NCBI RefSeq assembly: GCF_003992315.1 | Contig: NZ_RQVE01000002.1 | Span: 146,306 to 210,305, forward strand | From: Veillonella sp. 3891 | GTDB lineage: Bacteria > Bacillota > Negativicutes > Veillonellales > Veillonellaceae | Reading direction: 5' to 3' | Length of the DNA stretch: 64,000 nucleotides | Part shown: in pieces, positions 1 to 10,145 of the stretch | How positions within the stretch are numbered: the stretch's first letter is position 1 | Layout: each line of letters begins with the position of its first letter | Made by a program: the position numbers and the translations under genes | Notes under the pieces: generated by a model | The model's database searches: none | Told to the model about the DNA's origin: nothing | Seen by the model: only the letters and a program-made list of their open reading frames with translations

Positions 1-280
1 CTACATGAGTAGCCATCAATTTTTTGAATTGTCCATCGTATTCACCGATACCACCATAGTAAATGTTAGCACCTAAAATATTGATGTAATGTGGCGCATG
101 AGGACGAACTTTTTTATACAACAAATCCCCTTCTGATACAATGCCAATCAACTTGTTATCTTCATCTACTACAGCAATAGCTGTTAAATTGTGTTTCACC
201 ATCAATTTAGCTACATTCGTAATCTGTTCATCTTTACCAACAGTAATTGGGTATTTGTTCATAATTTCTTGTAATGTCAT
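1..280 (-). CDS. CBS-domain protein, partial (C-terminus off the window)
   Basis: The protein begins MTLQEIMNKYPITVGKDEQ and continues with VAKLMVKHNLTAIAVVDEDN and GIVSEGDLL, which is the usual pattern of a CBS domain (N-terminal 'M...P.TV', then 'AVVDE...GIVSEGDLL'). CBS pairs normally bind adenosyl ligands and regulate attached or partner proteins. The start at 280 is preceded by an AGGAGGAA site at 287-294. The gene runs off the left edge, so only the first CBS motif and about 93 residues are visible. It follows the coiled-coil gene by 12 bases and probably shares its transcript. The partner or target cannot be told from here. Confidence 0.8.
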   Translation of the reverse strand, partial: MTLQEIMNKYPITVGKDEQITNVAKLMVKHNLTAIAVVDEDNKLIGIVSEGDLLYKKVRPHAPHYINILGANIYYGGIGEYDGQFKKLMATHV

Positions 281-292
281 AGTGAGTTCCTC

Positions 293-1192
293 CTATTTCA
301 TATATACATAGGCAGCAAAGATAGCAATGACTATCGCTGTCACAACCAAAATGGCAGTTAAGCTTTTACGGTTACCACCATCGCCCCCTTCATGAGTACC
401 AATGTGATTTCCTTCTTCATCATAAGCATGACGATATTGACCTTCTAAATCTTCATAATCTGTCACATCTTCGACTTTTGCTTGTTGGCGCAATTCTTGT
501 AATCGTTTTCTACGTTCTTCTACATCGCTAGCTACAGAATGGACCTGTACTTTCATCACATCTTCTCGCAATCCTTCTAGACGAGGCACCATTAATTGCA
601 ACCGTTCTACCAAAGACTTATTAATTTCTACGCAAGAACTCAGTGCTGTTTGATGTAAAAGTAACATATGCACCACATCTTCTTCCGAAGCGCTTGCGTC
701 ACCGGCTACCCCTGATTTCACAAATTCTGTTTCTTTCGAAAGTATCTCAACCACGGTAGAAATATAATAATCTAGACGATCAAAAATCTTATTTAGTTCT
801 ACATTCTGTTCTAGCAATTCTTGTTTACGATGCAATAAATACACTGGATTACCGCCAGATGTCTCCATTTGTTGAATCATATTTGCCATATCTATGTAGG
901 TATCTAATACAGTACATACTGTATCTGTCACATTCGTATATTCTCCTATACTATCTGACACCATATGACGACGTTCTTCTAAGGACTCTAATTGCCCCTT
1001 CTCTTCTAATTCGACAAAGAGTGCCTCATATCCTTGTACCAATCCCTGTATTTCATTTTGAATCGCAAGAATATCTTCTTTTCCTTCTGTTAATTCCGTA
1101 GTATAGTGCCTCACAAATTCCGGATCTTCTATGGACAATTCCTGCATATCTGCCGACACATAAGTAATTCCTTTTTCAATTGCACTTGCCAT
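293..1192 (-). CDS. Tail-anchored helical protein of unknown function
   Basis: This is a 299-residue protein that I do not recognise. It is rich in Glu, Gln, Leu and Arg in long helical, probably coiled-coil stretches (residues ~10-240). A short acidic and glycine-rich linker (EEGNHIGTHEGGDGGN) follows, and then one C-terminal hydrophobic segment (ILVVTAIVIAIFAAYVYMK) typical of a tail anchor. There is no signal peptide. A longer reading frame exists, but the start at 1192 has an AAGGAGA site 8 bases upstream and avoids overlap with rlmH. It lies in the RLP-walJ-rlmH-CBS operon. A cytoplasm-facing membrane scaffold is possible but is inference only. Confidence 0.7.
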   Translation of the reverse strand: MASAIEKGITYVSADMQELSIEDPEFVRHYTTELTEGKEDILAIQNEIQGLVQGYEALFVELEEKGQLESLEERRHMVSDSIGEYTNVTDTVCTVLDTYIDMANMIQQMETSGGNPVYLLHRKQELLEQNVELNKIFDRLDYYISTVVEILSKETEFVKSGVAGDASASEEDVVHMLLLHQTALSSCVEINKSLVERLQLMVPRLEGLREDVMKVQVHSVASDVEERRKRLQELRQQAKVEDVTDYEDLEGQYRHAYDEEGNHIGTHEGGDGGNRKSLTAILVVTAIVIAIFAAYVYMK

Positions 1193-1205
1193 GCATATCT
1201 CCTTC

Positions 1206-1685
1206 CTACCAATGATAAGGTTCATTCCGATTAATTTTACAAGCTCTATATAATTGTTCCACCAGTACAAGTCGCACCATCTGATGGGTGAAAGTCATAG
1301 GGCTAATGGATAATTTCCACTGTGCCCGTTGTCGTAATTCTTCTGCCACCCCAAAGGCGCCACCAATACAGAATACCATCTCGCTATGGCCTTGCACTTC
1401 TAATTCACTAATTCGTTTTGCCAAGTCTTCAGAACTCATTTGTTTTCCATATACATCTAGCAATACCACAAAGGATTGTGGTGTACAATATTTGAGCAAT
1501 CGCTGCCCTTCATCATAGAGGGCTTTTTGCTTATCTGATGGACTTGGCTTATCTCCTAATTTACTTTCTGGTAGCTCTGTAATAGTGATGCCCCCATACG
1601 GTTGCACTCGCTTAACAAATTCTGCCACCCCTTCTCGTAAATAAGGTTCTTTTAACTTTCCTATACAATAGATAGAAAATTTCAT
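1206..1685 (-). CDS. rlmH: 23S rRNA (pseudouridine1915-N3)-methyltransferase RlmH
   Basis: RlmH is a SPOUT-fold SAM-dependent methyltransferase that modifies pseudouridine 1915 in helix 69 of 23S rRNA. The 159-residue length is normal. The C-terminal half has the family pattern: FCIGGAFGVAEEL (SAM-binding knot), then SPMTFTHQMVRLVLVEQLYRA and the terminal NEPYHW, where most members end PYHK. The AGGAGATAGGAATCT site upstream fixes the start. It follows the WalJ-type hydrolase, a pairing also common in other Firmicutes. The terminal Trp in place of Lys is a small oddity. Confidence 0.95.
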   Translation of the reverse strand: MKFSIYCIGKLKEPYLREGVAEFVKRVQPYGGITITELPESKLGDKPSPSDKQKALYDEGQRLLKYCTPQSFVVLLDVYGKQMSSEDLAKRISELEVQGHSEMVFCIGGAFGVAEELRQRAQWKLSISPMTFTHQMVRLVLVEQLYRACKINRNEPYHW

Positions 1686-1732
1686 AGATTCCTATCTCCT
1701 AAAACCTTCAATACATGCCAATCTAAGACTCT

Positions 1733-2545
1733 TTATATATCACGAGATACACCAATGGAAGTATACTTTTTGGGATCTCCATGATACGCCGTAAACCCTT
1801 CTTGACCTTGTGTATGGCACCAAGCTAACAAGCGATCTGATAGCTGCTCTACTAAATGGAGCGAATTATTTTGCTCGGAACGATGAGCAAAGACCACTTC
1901 CATCCCCTTAGGTCGTCTTAGGGCTGATAACACTTTCATGGCTGTTACATTACACAAATGTCCTGATTGACCTTTTACACGACGCTTTAAATCTGGTGAG
2001 TACGGTCCATAGAGCAACATCTGTTCATCATAGTTCGCTTCCAAGACCAACAAATCTGTATCATGCAGATGCGCTAACATTTCCTTTGATACCATACCTG
2101 TATCTGTTAGCAAAGCTGCTTTTGTGTGCCCTTTATAACAAGTGACTCCTATCGGGTCCACCGCATCATGGCTAGTAGAAAATGGTTGTAATACCATATC
2201 CCCTATGGTCACTTCTTTCGTCCCTAACGTTTGAAAGCACTCCGCAGATACGCTAAATTTATCCATAAGGCGCCGTGCTGTATTAGGTCTTGTGATAATG
2301 GGTAAGCCCATTTGTTTAATCATTTGAGGCACCCCTGCAATATGATCAGAATGTTCATGGGTAATGACAATCCCTTCGACTATATGCTTTGGTATCTCTA
2401 AATCTTGTAAGGCATTCGTAATACGTCGGCAACTAATGCCTGCATCAATAATCACTGCACTGCGAGAACTGCGAATAATGGTGCAATTCCCTTTACTACC
2501 GCTAGCTACGACATGAACTTGTAATTCTTTTTCTTCCAATGTCAT
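1733..2545 (-). CDS. WalJ/YycJ-type metallo-beta-lactamase-fold hydrolase
   Basis: This is a 270-residue MBL-fold protein with the metal-binding motif THEHSDH at about residue 61-67 and later His/Asp residues (DTG..., AHRSEQNNS). The length and the N-terminal pattern VHVVASGSKGNCTII match the WalJ (YycJ/VicX) group, which in Firmicutes is linked to the WalRK cell-wall regulon and is thought to be a nuclease or phosphodiesterase. No WalRK genes are visible here. An AGGAGA site lies before the start. It sits between the RLP gene and rlmH, with 8- and 47-base gaps, so one transcript is likely. The exact substrate is unknown. Confidence 0.85.
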   Translation of the reverse strand: MTLEEKELQVHVVASGSKGNCTIIRSSRSAVIIDAGISCRRITNALQDLEIPKHIVEGIVITHEHSDHIAGVPQMIKQMGLPIITRPNTARRLMDKFSVSAECFQTLGTKEVTIGDMVLQPFSTSHDAVDPIGVTCYKGHTKAALLTDTGMVSKEMLAHLHDTDLLVLEANYDEQMLLYGPYSPDLKRRVKGQSGHLCNVTAMKVLSALRRPKGMEVVFAHRSEQNNSLHLVEQLSDRLLAWCHTQGQEGFTAYHGDPKKYTSIGVSRDI

Positions 2546-2552
2546 ATGTCTC

Positions 2553-3665
2553 CTAGCTTCTTTCTAATACATCTATGAAAGCTTTCATATTGTCTGTTAA
2601 ATCGGGTCCTCGTCGGAACATATCGCCCCCTACAAGGAACATCGTATCTGTACCGTAAATGCTCACCAATTCTGGTAATCGAGCCTCAGTTACACCCCCA
2701 CCTGGAGCTGGGCAAGATGCTTTGATAGTTGCCAATGATTTTCGATTGGCATCACAAATTTGACGGCATAATTCCGGTTTGAATGTAAATCGCCCACCGT
2801 AGGATACGAAAATATTCATATCACCGCCGAAGATACGTGGTAATAAGCCCATCCAAATGGTAGCTGCAATGCCCGATGTACCTGGTAATGTGAATCCACC
2901 CATCATAGCAGGATGTACAATTAATGGCAGGTTCAGTGAATCATCCGTAGCCAACCGATGGAGCCAACCAAATCCGATTAAGGACGGAGCCACCATGAGA
3001 GCCGTAGCACCCACTTCTTTTACATAATGGGCCCGTTCTAATACATCTGTGCCATCCCCAGATACATTCGCTGCATAGAGGGTATGATGACCACTTTTAG
3101 CATTCGCCTCTTGCACCGCATGAGCACATCGTGACACACGATCTTTGAAAGGCGAAAAGGATTGATTCGTCAATCCATGGTCATCCTTGATCACATCCGC
3201 ACCGCCCATGGTGTAAGCATGGCACATGCGAGCCAATTCTTCATTGGGCGTGCCCATGGGTTTAATCACAGCTTGAATCATAGGCCGAGTTGGGGTCTGG
3301 CATAATTCTCGAATGCCAGCTAATCCAAACTTAGGACCTTTAAACACGTCTAACAAACTAGGGCTAAACTCAATATCTACTATCCAAATATGTGGTTGCA
3401 AGGAAGAGTTGCCAAAGACTACATTTAAAAACTGTGTCACTTCCAGACCTGATGTCTCCACCGGGTAGGCAATCTTTGCCCAAAAACAATCTTCTTTTTC
3501 TTCTAACGAAAGCAATTGTCCCACCATATGACGGCGTGGATCGCTTTCGCCTAATAATTCGTAAGGAAATTCAATAGTTTGCTCCACCTGTATGGACCAA
3601 GCCACTTGCTTCGCCTCTTCATAGGTGGGAACATGCAATGCATAGGTAACGGAAAATGTTTCCAT
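2553..3665 (-). CDS. RuBisCO-like protein (form IV type)
   Basis: The 370-residue protein is clearly of the RuBisCO large-subunit superfamily: IKPMGTPNEEL matches the K175 loop, GGADVIKDDHGL the carbamylated-Lys loop, LIVHPAMMGG the H294 strand, APGGGV the S379-G381 region and LVGGDMF the phosphate-binding GG. Several carboxylase residues are replaced: the K177 equivalent is Met, E204 is His, R295 is Pro, and no loop-6 Lys is evident. It should therefore not fix CO2 but act as an enolase, isomerase or decarboxylase on a sugar phosphate, as characterised RLPs do. The start at 3665 is chosen because AAAGGAG precedes it; a longer frame begins at 3686. It heads an operon with walJ and rlmH, which gives no pathway clue. 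Confidence 0.88.
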   Translation of the reverse strand: METFSVTYALHVPTYEEAKQVAWSIQVEQTIEFPYELLGESDPRRHMVGQLLSLEEKEDCFWAKIAYPVETSGLEVTQFLNVVFGNSSLQPHIWIVDIEFSPSLLDVFKGPKFGLAGIRELCQTPTRPMIQAVIKPMGTPNEELARMCHAYTMGGADVIKDDHGLTNQSFSPFKDRVSRCAHAVQEANAKSGHHTLYAANVSGDGTDVLERAHYVKEVGATALMVAPSLIGFGWLHRLATDDSLNLPLIVHPAMMGGFTLPGTSGIAATIWMGLLPRIFGGDMNIFVSYGGRFTFKPELCRQICDANRKSLATIKASCPAPGGGVTEARLPELVSIYGTDTMFLVGGDMFRRGPDLTDNMKAFIDVLERS

Positions 3666-3731
3666 CGATAACTCCTTTCCCATCATTACAACTGTATCTA
3701 TTCTATCTTGTGAGTTTTTATGTGAAAGTCA

Positions 3732-3754
3732 GTTACAACCTCTTAGGTTGTAAC
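3732..3754 (-). repeat. Perfect 10-bp hairpin in the RLP leader
   Basis: GTTACAACCT and AGGTTGTAAC form a perfect 10-bp stem with a 3-base loop, about 70 bases upstream of the RLP start. There is no run of T, so it is not a typical terminator. It would sit in the 5' untranslated region of the RLP mRNA or serve as an operator. Confidence 0.6.
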
Positions 3755-3785
3755 AATGCTTAGAGAATATGTCTCTATCTTTATA

Positions 3786-3834
3786 GTATGACATAAGTTC
3801 TGATGAAATGCTATGTCATACCTACAATTATACA
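3786..3834 (-). promoter_or_regulatory. Candidate promoter and inverted repeat for the RLP operon
   Basis: On the minus strand a TATAAT box lies at 3829-3834 with only a weak T-rich -35 upstream. Just downstream, at the expected start of transcription, GTATGACATA (3786-3795) and TATGTCATAC (3812-3821) form a perfect 10-bp inverted repeat with a 16-base spacer. This could be a repressor site or a 5'-end hairpin. Confidence 0.45.
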
Positions 3835-3845
3835 CTATATGCAAT

Positions 3846-3878
3846 AAAAAAGAACCTCTAATCGACTAGGTTCTTTTC
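3846..3878. terminator. Bidirectional hairpin with A and T tracts
   Basis: AAAAGAACCT and AGGTTCTTTT flank a 10-base loop. The T-rich ends on both strands make it a plausible terminator in either direction, separating the divergent RLP and aminotransferase genes. Confidence 0.55.
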
Positions 3879-3925
3879 TAAGAATGTGGTACACTGTTAC
3901 TATTGTTAACTCTATCATTATAAAA

Positions 3926-4046
3926 GGTGTTGTTATCCTCTGTATGCATTCTTATAAGTAGTTAATTCTATATAAACTTATTTTATAGCTTGCGATCTTC
4001 GCAGGACCTCTTATGAGTTAGAGTCCATATCAGGTAATACAACACC
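3926..4046 (+). promoter_or_regulatory. Candidate structured leader of the aminotransferase gene
   Basis: GGTGTTGT at 3926-3933 can pair with ACAACACC at 4039-4046. The pair encloses small hairpins such as TGCGA/TCGCA and GGAC/GTCC. This resembles the closing stem of a folded leader RNA. No known riboswitch class was recognised. A TATAAA box at 3919-3924 would start transcription too late to include the whole left arm, which weakens the case. Confidence 0.25.
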
Positions 4047-4097
4047 CATGACATTTGACATAGAGATACATGCATCATGTATCAGAAAGGACAACTT

Positions 4098-5264
4098 ATG
4101 AACTGGAACAATTATCTTTCAACTATGACACAAACTTTACCCCCTTCTGGGATTCGTAAATTTTGGGAAAAAGCAATGGCTATGGATGATGTTATTTCTC
4201 TTTGCGTAGGAGAACCCGATTACATTCCTCCCCAACCTGTGCTAGATGCACTTGTGGCTAGCGTAGAACGAGGGGAAACAAACTATTCCCCGAATGCAGG
4301 CATCTTGCCCTTGCGTGAGGCTATCAGCAATTGGTACAACCGCCGTTACCATGTATTATATGGAACGGATGAAATGATGCTCACCATCGGTGCTAGCGAA
4401 GCTATCGACTTGTCGTTGCGAGCTTTATTAAACGAAGGAGACGAGGTATTAATTCCAAATCCATCCTACGTAGCTCACCAAGCAGAAGTTCATATGTGCG
4501 GTGGCAAGGCTGTACCTGTGCCGACACATTTAGAAGATGGTTTCAAACTTCGTGTGGAAGAGTTAGAAAAACTCGTCACAGAAAAAACGAAAGCCATTTT
4601 AATGTGCTACCCAAGCAATCCTACGGGAGCCATCATGGACTATGAAGATCTATTACCTATTGCAGAGTTCGCTAAAGCCCATGATCTGATTATCATCTCT
4701 GACGAAATTTACTCGGAGCTTACCTACCACAAGGACCATGTATCTATGGCGTCCTTACCGGGCATGAAAGAGCGGACCATCATCTTAAACGGTTTCTCCA
4801 AATCCTATGCTATGACCGGTCTTCGCATTGGTTTCCTCTGTGCTCCAGCACCATTCATCACGGCCTGCATTAAGTTGCACCAATACAGCATCGTCGCCCC
4901 AGCGACACCAGTGCAACACGCTGCCATTGTTGCCCTTAACGAATGCGATGACTCCGTAATAGCTATGCGCCAAGATTACTTGGAACGCCGCGACATGATT
5001 GTGAAAGGCTTCCAAGACATGGGCTTACCTATCGCCGTTCCAGAAGGAGCTTTCTACGTGTTCCCAGATATTTCCCAAACCGGTTTATCCGACGAAAGTT
5101 TCTGCGAACAATTGCTAGAACAACAACACGTTGCGGTTGTACCAGGATCTGCTTTCGGCACTTGCGGCGCTAACCGTATTCGTTGCTCCTATGCGTCCTC
5201 TAAGGAAACCATCCAAGAGGCCTTGCGCCGTATCAAACTATTCTTAGACTCATTACAAAACTAG
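4098..5264 (+). CDS. Class I/II PLP-dependent aminotransferase
   Basis: This is a 388-residue fold-type I aminotransferase, the usual length for the aspartate/aromatic aminotransferase (PatA-like) group. Visible motifs are NYSPNAGILPLREAIS near the N-terminus, YPSNPTGA (~residue 180), SDEIYSEL (PLP-phenol contact Asp), and NGFSKSYAMTGLRIGF, which holds the Schiff-base Lys, followed by the C-terminal Arg-containing NRIRCSYA for substrate carboxylate. The start at 4098 has AAAGGA 8 bases upstream; an earlier ATG at 4077 has none. It stands alone between terminators. The amino-acid substrate cannot be decided from sequence. Confidence 0.9.
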   Translation: MNWNNYLSTMTQTLPPSGIRKFWEKAMAMDDVISLCVGEPDYIPPQPVLDALVASVERGETNYSPNAGILPLREAISNWYNRRYHVLYGTDEMMLTIGASEAIDLSLRALLNEGDEVLIPNPSYVAHQAEVHMCGGKAVPVPTHLEDGFKLRVEELEKLVTEKTKAILMCYPSNPTGAIMDYEDLLPIAEFAKAHDLIIISDEIYSELTYHKDHVSMASLPGMKERTIILNGFSKSYAMTGLRIGFLCAPAPFITACIKLHQYSIVAPATPVQHAAIVALNECDDSVIAMRQDYLERRDMIVKGFQDMGLPIAVPEGAFYVFPDISQTGLSDESFCEQLLEQQHVAVVPGSAFGTCGANRIRCSYASSKETIQEALRRIKLFLDSLQN

Positions 5265-5276
5265 TATAGACAAACA

Positions 5277-5310
5277 TAGAGGAACGAATCATCATAGCAA
5301 CGTTCCTCTA
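5277..5310 (+). terminator. Terminator of the aminotransferase gene
   Basis: TAGAGGAACG and CGTTCCTCTA form a 10-bp stem starting 12 bases after the stop codon, followed by an AT-rich run. Confidence 0.8.
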
Positions 5311-5407
5311 TTATATATTAACTCTTATCTGCTTATTATATTATTCATAGGACACTAAGTTACTACATACGTTATGTATAATAGCCTCTAAATAACTATA
5401 TATCCAC

Positions 5408-5455
5408 AAAAGGGTTGTACCATACTGCTAAATGCAGTTGGTACAACCCTTTTTC
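5408..5455. terminator. Terminator of the ATP synthase operon
   Basis: AAAAGGGTTGTACC and GGTACAACCCTTTT form a long stem just after atpC. A and T tracts on both sides allow it to work in both directions. Confidence 0.85.
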
Positions 5456-5473
5456 TATCTCATCGATATGTAA

Positions 5474-5731
5474 TTATGCACGTTCACAAGAAGCTGTAGT
5501 GATATACACAGAGTTATTTTCCACTTCTAGGAATCCCCCTGGAAGGATAAACTCTTCACGCTTGCCCTCATGGTCAATGCGGATAGCCCCTGGTGCCAAA
5601 GCGCTCACTAAAGGCATATGATATGGTTGGATACCAAACTCTCCATCGAGAGCTTTTCCTACCACCATCGTTACTTCTCCAGAAAACACTGTTTCATCAG
5701 GAGTAATAATTGTTACATGCATGGTACTCAT
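5474..5731 (-). CDS. atpC: ATP synthase epsilon subunit, short form
   Basis: The 85-residue protein matches the N-terminal beta-sandwich of F1 epsilon (VTIITPDETVFSGEV, GEFGIQPYHMPLVSALAPG, LPGGFLEVENNSVYI). It stops at ERA, where other bacteria continue for about 45-50 residues into the C-terminal helical hairpin. The operon terminator begins only about 20 bases downstream, so the missing part is not hidden in another frame. The subunit should still couple F1 to the c-ring but lacks the helices that inhibit ATP hydrolysis in many bacteria. It is the last gene of the operon, 3 bases after atpD. Confidence 0.93.
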   Translation of the reverse strand: MSTMHVTIITPDETVFSGEVTMVVGKALDGEFGIQPYHMPLVSALAPGAIRIDHEGKREEFILPGGFLEVENNSVYITTASCERA

Positions 5732-5734
5732 AGA

Positions 5735-7171
<1,437 letters not shown>

Positions 7172-7178
7172 TTATCTA

Positions 7179-8033
7179 TTATTGCAATGCGTTTGCACCG
7201 CCTACGATTTCAGAAATTTCGTTAGTAATACCTGCTTGGCGCAACTTATTGTATTCTAAGTGCAAGGTACCAATCAATTCGCCTGCATTATCTGTAGCGG
7301 ATGTCATGGCCGTCATACGAGCACCTAATTCACTAGCCGCCCCATGTAGTAATGCATTATATACAGTGCTTTCCACATAGGCTGGCAACAATTGTTCCAA
7401 TACAGAGCTTTGATCTGGATAGAATAAACTTTCACCAGTTGCTTCCGTATCCGTTTCTAATGAAAGAGGTAATAAGCGCTCATGAGTCACTTCTTGCAAC
7501 AAGGAGTTCACAAACTTGGTGTATACCAATACCACTTCATCTACCTCACCGGATAAAAACATTGTTTTTACTTGTTCTACAATGTCTTGGGCATGATGAA
7601 AGCCTGGTTTATCAGAAAATCCTTGCAAATCAGATACTACAGAATAACCATGATTTGTGAAATATTCCGTTGGCTTACGACCCACTGTGAATAGACCATA
7701 GTCCTCAGCTGGCTTATCTTGCAATAAAGCTTGCACGTATTTAATGATATTACTAGTATAGGCACCGGCCAAACCTTTATCAGCACCTACCACCACATAG
7801 GCTACCTTCTTCACAGGACGAACTGTAAGTAGTGGTAAATCTGCCCCCCCATCTAGAGAGGACATGCTTTGATGCAGCATGTGGCGGAGACGTTCTGTAT
7901 AAGGTTCAGTACCTTTCGCTTTTTGTTGTGCACGACGTAGACGAGCAGATGCTACCATTTTCATAGCTTTTGTAATTTGCTGCGTATTAGTGACACTTTT
8001 TATACGCTTGCGTAAGTCTTGTGCACTACTCAT
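7179..8033 (-). CDS. atpG: ATP synthase F1 gamma subunit
   Basis: The 284-residue central-stalk subunit begins MSSAQDLRKRIKSVTNTQQITKAMKMVASARLRRAQ, the conserved N-terminal coiled-coil helix. It ends with the C-terminal helix containing GARMTAMTSATDNAGELI and LEYNKLRQAGITNEISEIVGGANAL. It rotates inside the alpha3beta3 ring. A GGAGG site is present, and the gene is 3 bases after atpA. Confidence 0.97.
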   Translation of the reverse strand: MSSAQDLRKRIKSVTNTQQITKAMKMVASARLRRAQQKAKGTEPYTERLRHMLHQSMSSLDGGADLPLLTVRPVKKVAYVVVGADKGLAGAYTSNIIKYVQALLQDKPAEDYGLFTVGRKPTEYFTNHGYSVVSDLQGFSDKPGFHHAQDIVEQVKTMFLSGEVDEVVLVYTKFVNSLLQEVTHERLLPLSLETDTEATGESLFYPDQSSVLEQLLPAYVESTVYNALLHGAASELGARMTAMTSATDNAGELIGTLHLEYNKLRQAGITNEISEIVGGANALQ

Positions 8034-8036
8034 AGA

Positions 8037-9572
8037 TTACGCCTCCTCTGGTAATAATTCGTGAGTAGCACCAAAGACATCAATACATTCTAAAATCGCT
8101 GCTTGCAATGTTTTTTCTGTATCTTCTTCTAATTTCTTAGTATCTCTAATTGATGCTAATATATTGGCATAATTTCCATGTACATATTGTAATAACGCAT
8201 CTTGGAAAGCTGGTACATCATGAACGGCTAATCGTTTGAAATAGCCATTGATGCCCGCATATAAACATACCACTTGTTCTTCTACTTTTAACGGAGAATA
8301 TTGTGGTTGTTTCAACATTTCTGTTAAGCGTTCCCCACGATCCAATTGTGCTTTTGTGGACGCATCCAAATCGGAACCGAACTGAGCAAAGGCCGCTAAT
8401 TCACGATACTGTGCCAATTCCAAACGCAATTTACCAGCTACTTGTTTCATAGCTTTAATTTGCGCACTACCACCTACACGAGATACGGATAAACCTACGT
8501 CAACTGCTGGACGAACGCCAGAGTAGAACATATCTGTACCCAAGAAAATTTGTCCATCTGTAATAGAGATTACGTTCGTTGGGATGTAGGCAGATACGTC
8601 ACCTGCTTGTGTTTCGATAATTGGTAAAGCCGTAATAGAACCGCCACCTAATTCATCAGATACTTTAGCAGAACGTTCCAATAAACGAGAGTGTAAGTAG
8701 AACACGTCACCAGGGTACGCTTCACGTCCTGGAGGACGACGTAATAACAAACTCATCGCACGGTATGCAGCAGCTTGTTTTGTTAAATCATCATATACGC
8801 AAAGTACATGTTTACCTTGGTACATGAAATGTTCGCCCATAGCTACTCCAGAATATGGTGCTAAGTACTGCATAGGAGCTCCTTCAGATGCCCCTGCAGA
8901 TACGACGATAGTATATTCCATAGCTCCTGCTTCCTCTAATTTTTGAACCACACGAGCTACAGTAGATTCTTTTTGACCGATTGCTACATAGATACAAATC
9001 ACATCTTGTCCTTTTTGGTTCAAGATTGTATCAATAGCAATGGCTGTTTTACCGGTACCACGGTCACCGATGATCAACTCCCGTTGACCACGGCCGATTG
9101 GTACCATCGCATCAATGGCTTTCAAACCAGTTTGCATTGGCTCAAATACAGATTTACGATCTGCAATACCAGGTGCTGGATATTCTACAGGACGATGTGT
9201 TTCTGCCACGATTTCGCCTTTACCATCGATAGGTTGACCAAGAGCATTCACAACACGACCAATTAAGCCATCTCCTACAGGTACTTGCATGATGCGGCCT
9301 GTACGGCGCACTTCATCACCTTCTTTAATCAAGAAGTCATTACCTAGGAGAACGGCGCCTACATTATCTTGTTCTAAGTTGAGTACCATGCCATATACGC
9401 CATGAGGTAACTCTAACAATTCGCCAGCCATGGCTTTTTCAAGACCGTAGATATGAGCAATACCATCCCCAACTTCCAGAACAGTTCCTACGTCATCTAC
9501 GTTTAATTCAACATTATAGTCCTGAATCTGCTGTTTAATAATGGCAGTAATTTCTTCAGGCGTCATTTTCAT
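8037..9572 (-). CDS. atpA: ATP synthase F1 alpha subunit
   Basis: The 511-residue non-catalytic nucleotide-binding subunit has the P-loop [15 protein letters not shown] (~residue 169-183), [12 protein letters not shown], and [22 protein letters not shown], all typical of AtpA. Length is normal. The gene is 2 bases downstream of atpH, and its GGGGTGA site lies within the end of that gene. It forms the catalytic interfaces with beta in the membrane-attached F1 head. Confidence 0.98.
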   Translation of the reverse strand: MKMTPEEITAIIKQQIQDYNVELNVDDVGTVLEVGDGIAHIYGLEKAMAGELLELPHGVYGMVLNLEQDNVGAVLLGNDFLIKEGDEVRRTGRIMQVPVGDGLIGRVVNALGQPIDGKGEIVAETHRPVEYPAPGIADRKSVFEPMQTGLKAIDAMVPIGRGQRELIIGDRGTGKTAIAIDTILNQKGQDVICIYVAIGQKESTVARVVQKLEEAGAMEYTIVVSAGASEGAPMQYLAPYSGVAMGEHFMYQGKHVLCVYDDLTKQAAAYRAMSLLLRRPPGREAYPGDVFYLHSRLLERSAKVSDELGGGSITALPIIETQAGDVSAYIPTNVISITDGQIFLGTDMFYSGVRPAVDVGLSVSRVGGSAQIKAMKQVAGKLRLELAQYRELAAFAQFGSDLDASTKAQLDRGERLTEMLKQPQYSPLKVEEQVVCLYAGINGYFKRLAVHDVPAFQDALLQYVHGNYANILASIRDTKKLEEDTEKTLQAAILECIDVFGATHELLPEEA

Positions 9573-9574
9573 AA

Positions 9575-10141
9575 TTAACCATTCACCCCAATCTTATTGG
9601 TACTTGCATTAAGCAATGATTTTTTCAATTCTTCCAATCGTCTAGCCATACTTCCATCAATCCGAGTGTCTCCCACTTGAATGACCATACCACCTAAGAT
9701 GGATGAATCCACATGTTCTTCGATGACACATTCTTTGCCAGTGATATCCTGCAGTTTTTTCAATACTTTTTCACGCATTGTTTCTGAAAGTGGTTCAATA
9801 ACCGTCACTTTCGCTTCCAAAATACCACGGCTTTCACGGGATCGTTTTACGTAAGCACGAGCTGTTTCCATGATGTATGGACTACGACGGCGGTCCACCA
9901 TAACATAGAGAAAATTCATAATCAATGGGTGCACTTCGCCACCAAAAATTTGTCCTAAAATCTTCTTTTTTCCAGCTACTTCTAACATAGGATTGATTAA
10001 AATTTGGCGTAATTCCTCATGGGTGGAAAATAAATCTTGCACATAGGAAAGATCTGTATCAAATTGCGGTAACAAACCTGATTCCTGTCCTAATTCAAAT
10101 ATAGCGGAGCTATATGCTTCTGCAATTCTTTCTACACTCAT
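9575..10141 (-). CDS. atpH: ATP synthase F1 delta subunit
   Basis: The 188-residue delta (OSCP-type) subunit starts [20 protein letters not shown], with the family's N-terminal six-helix pattern. It ends with a conserved [28 protein letters not shown] segment. It links the top of F1 to the b-subunit stalk. It lies between atpF and atpA with 2-4 base gaps, consistent with translational coupling. Confidence 0.95.
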   Translation of the reverse strand: MSVERIAEAYSSAIFELGQESGLLPQFDTDLSYVQDLFSTHEELRQILINPMLEVAGKKKILGQIFGGEVHPLIMNFLYVMVDRRRSPYIMETARAYVKRSRESRGILEAKVTVIEPLSETMREKVLKKLQDITGKECVIEEHVDSSILGGMVIQVGDTRIDGSMARRLEELKKSLLNASTNKIGVNG

Positions 10142-10145
10142 CGTA

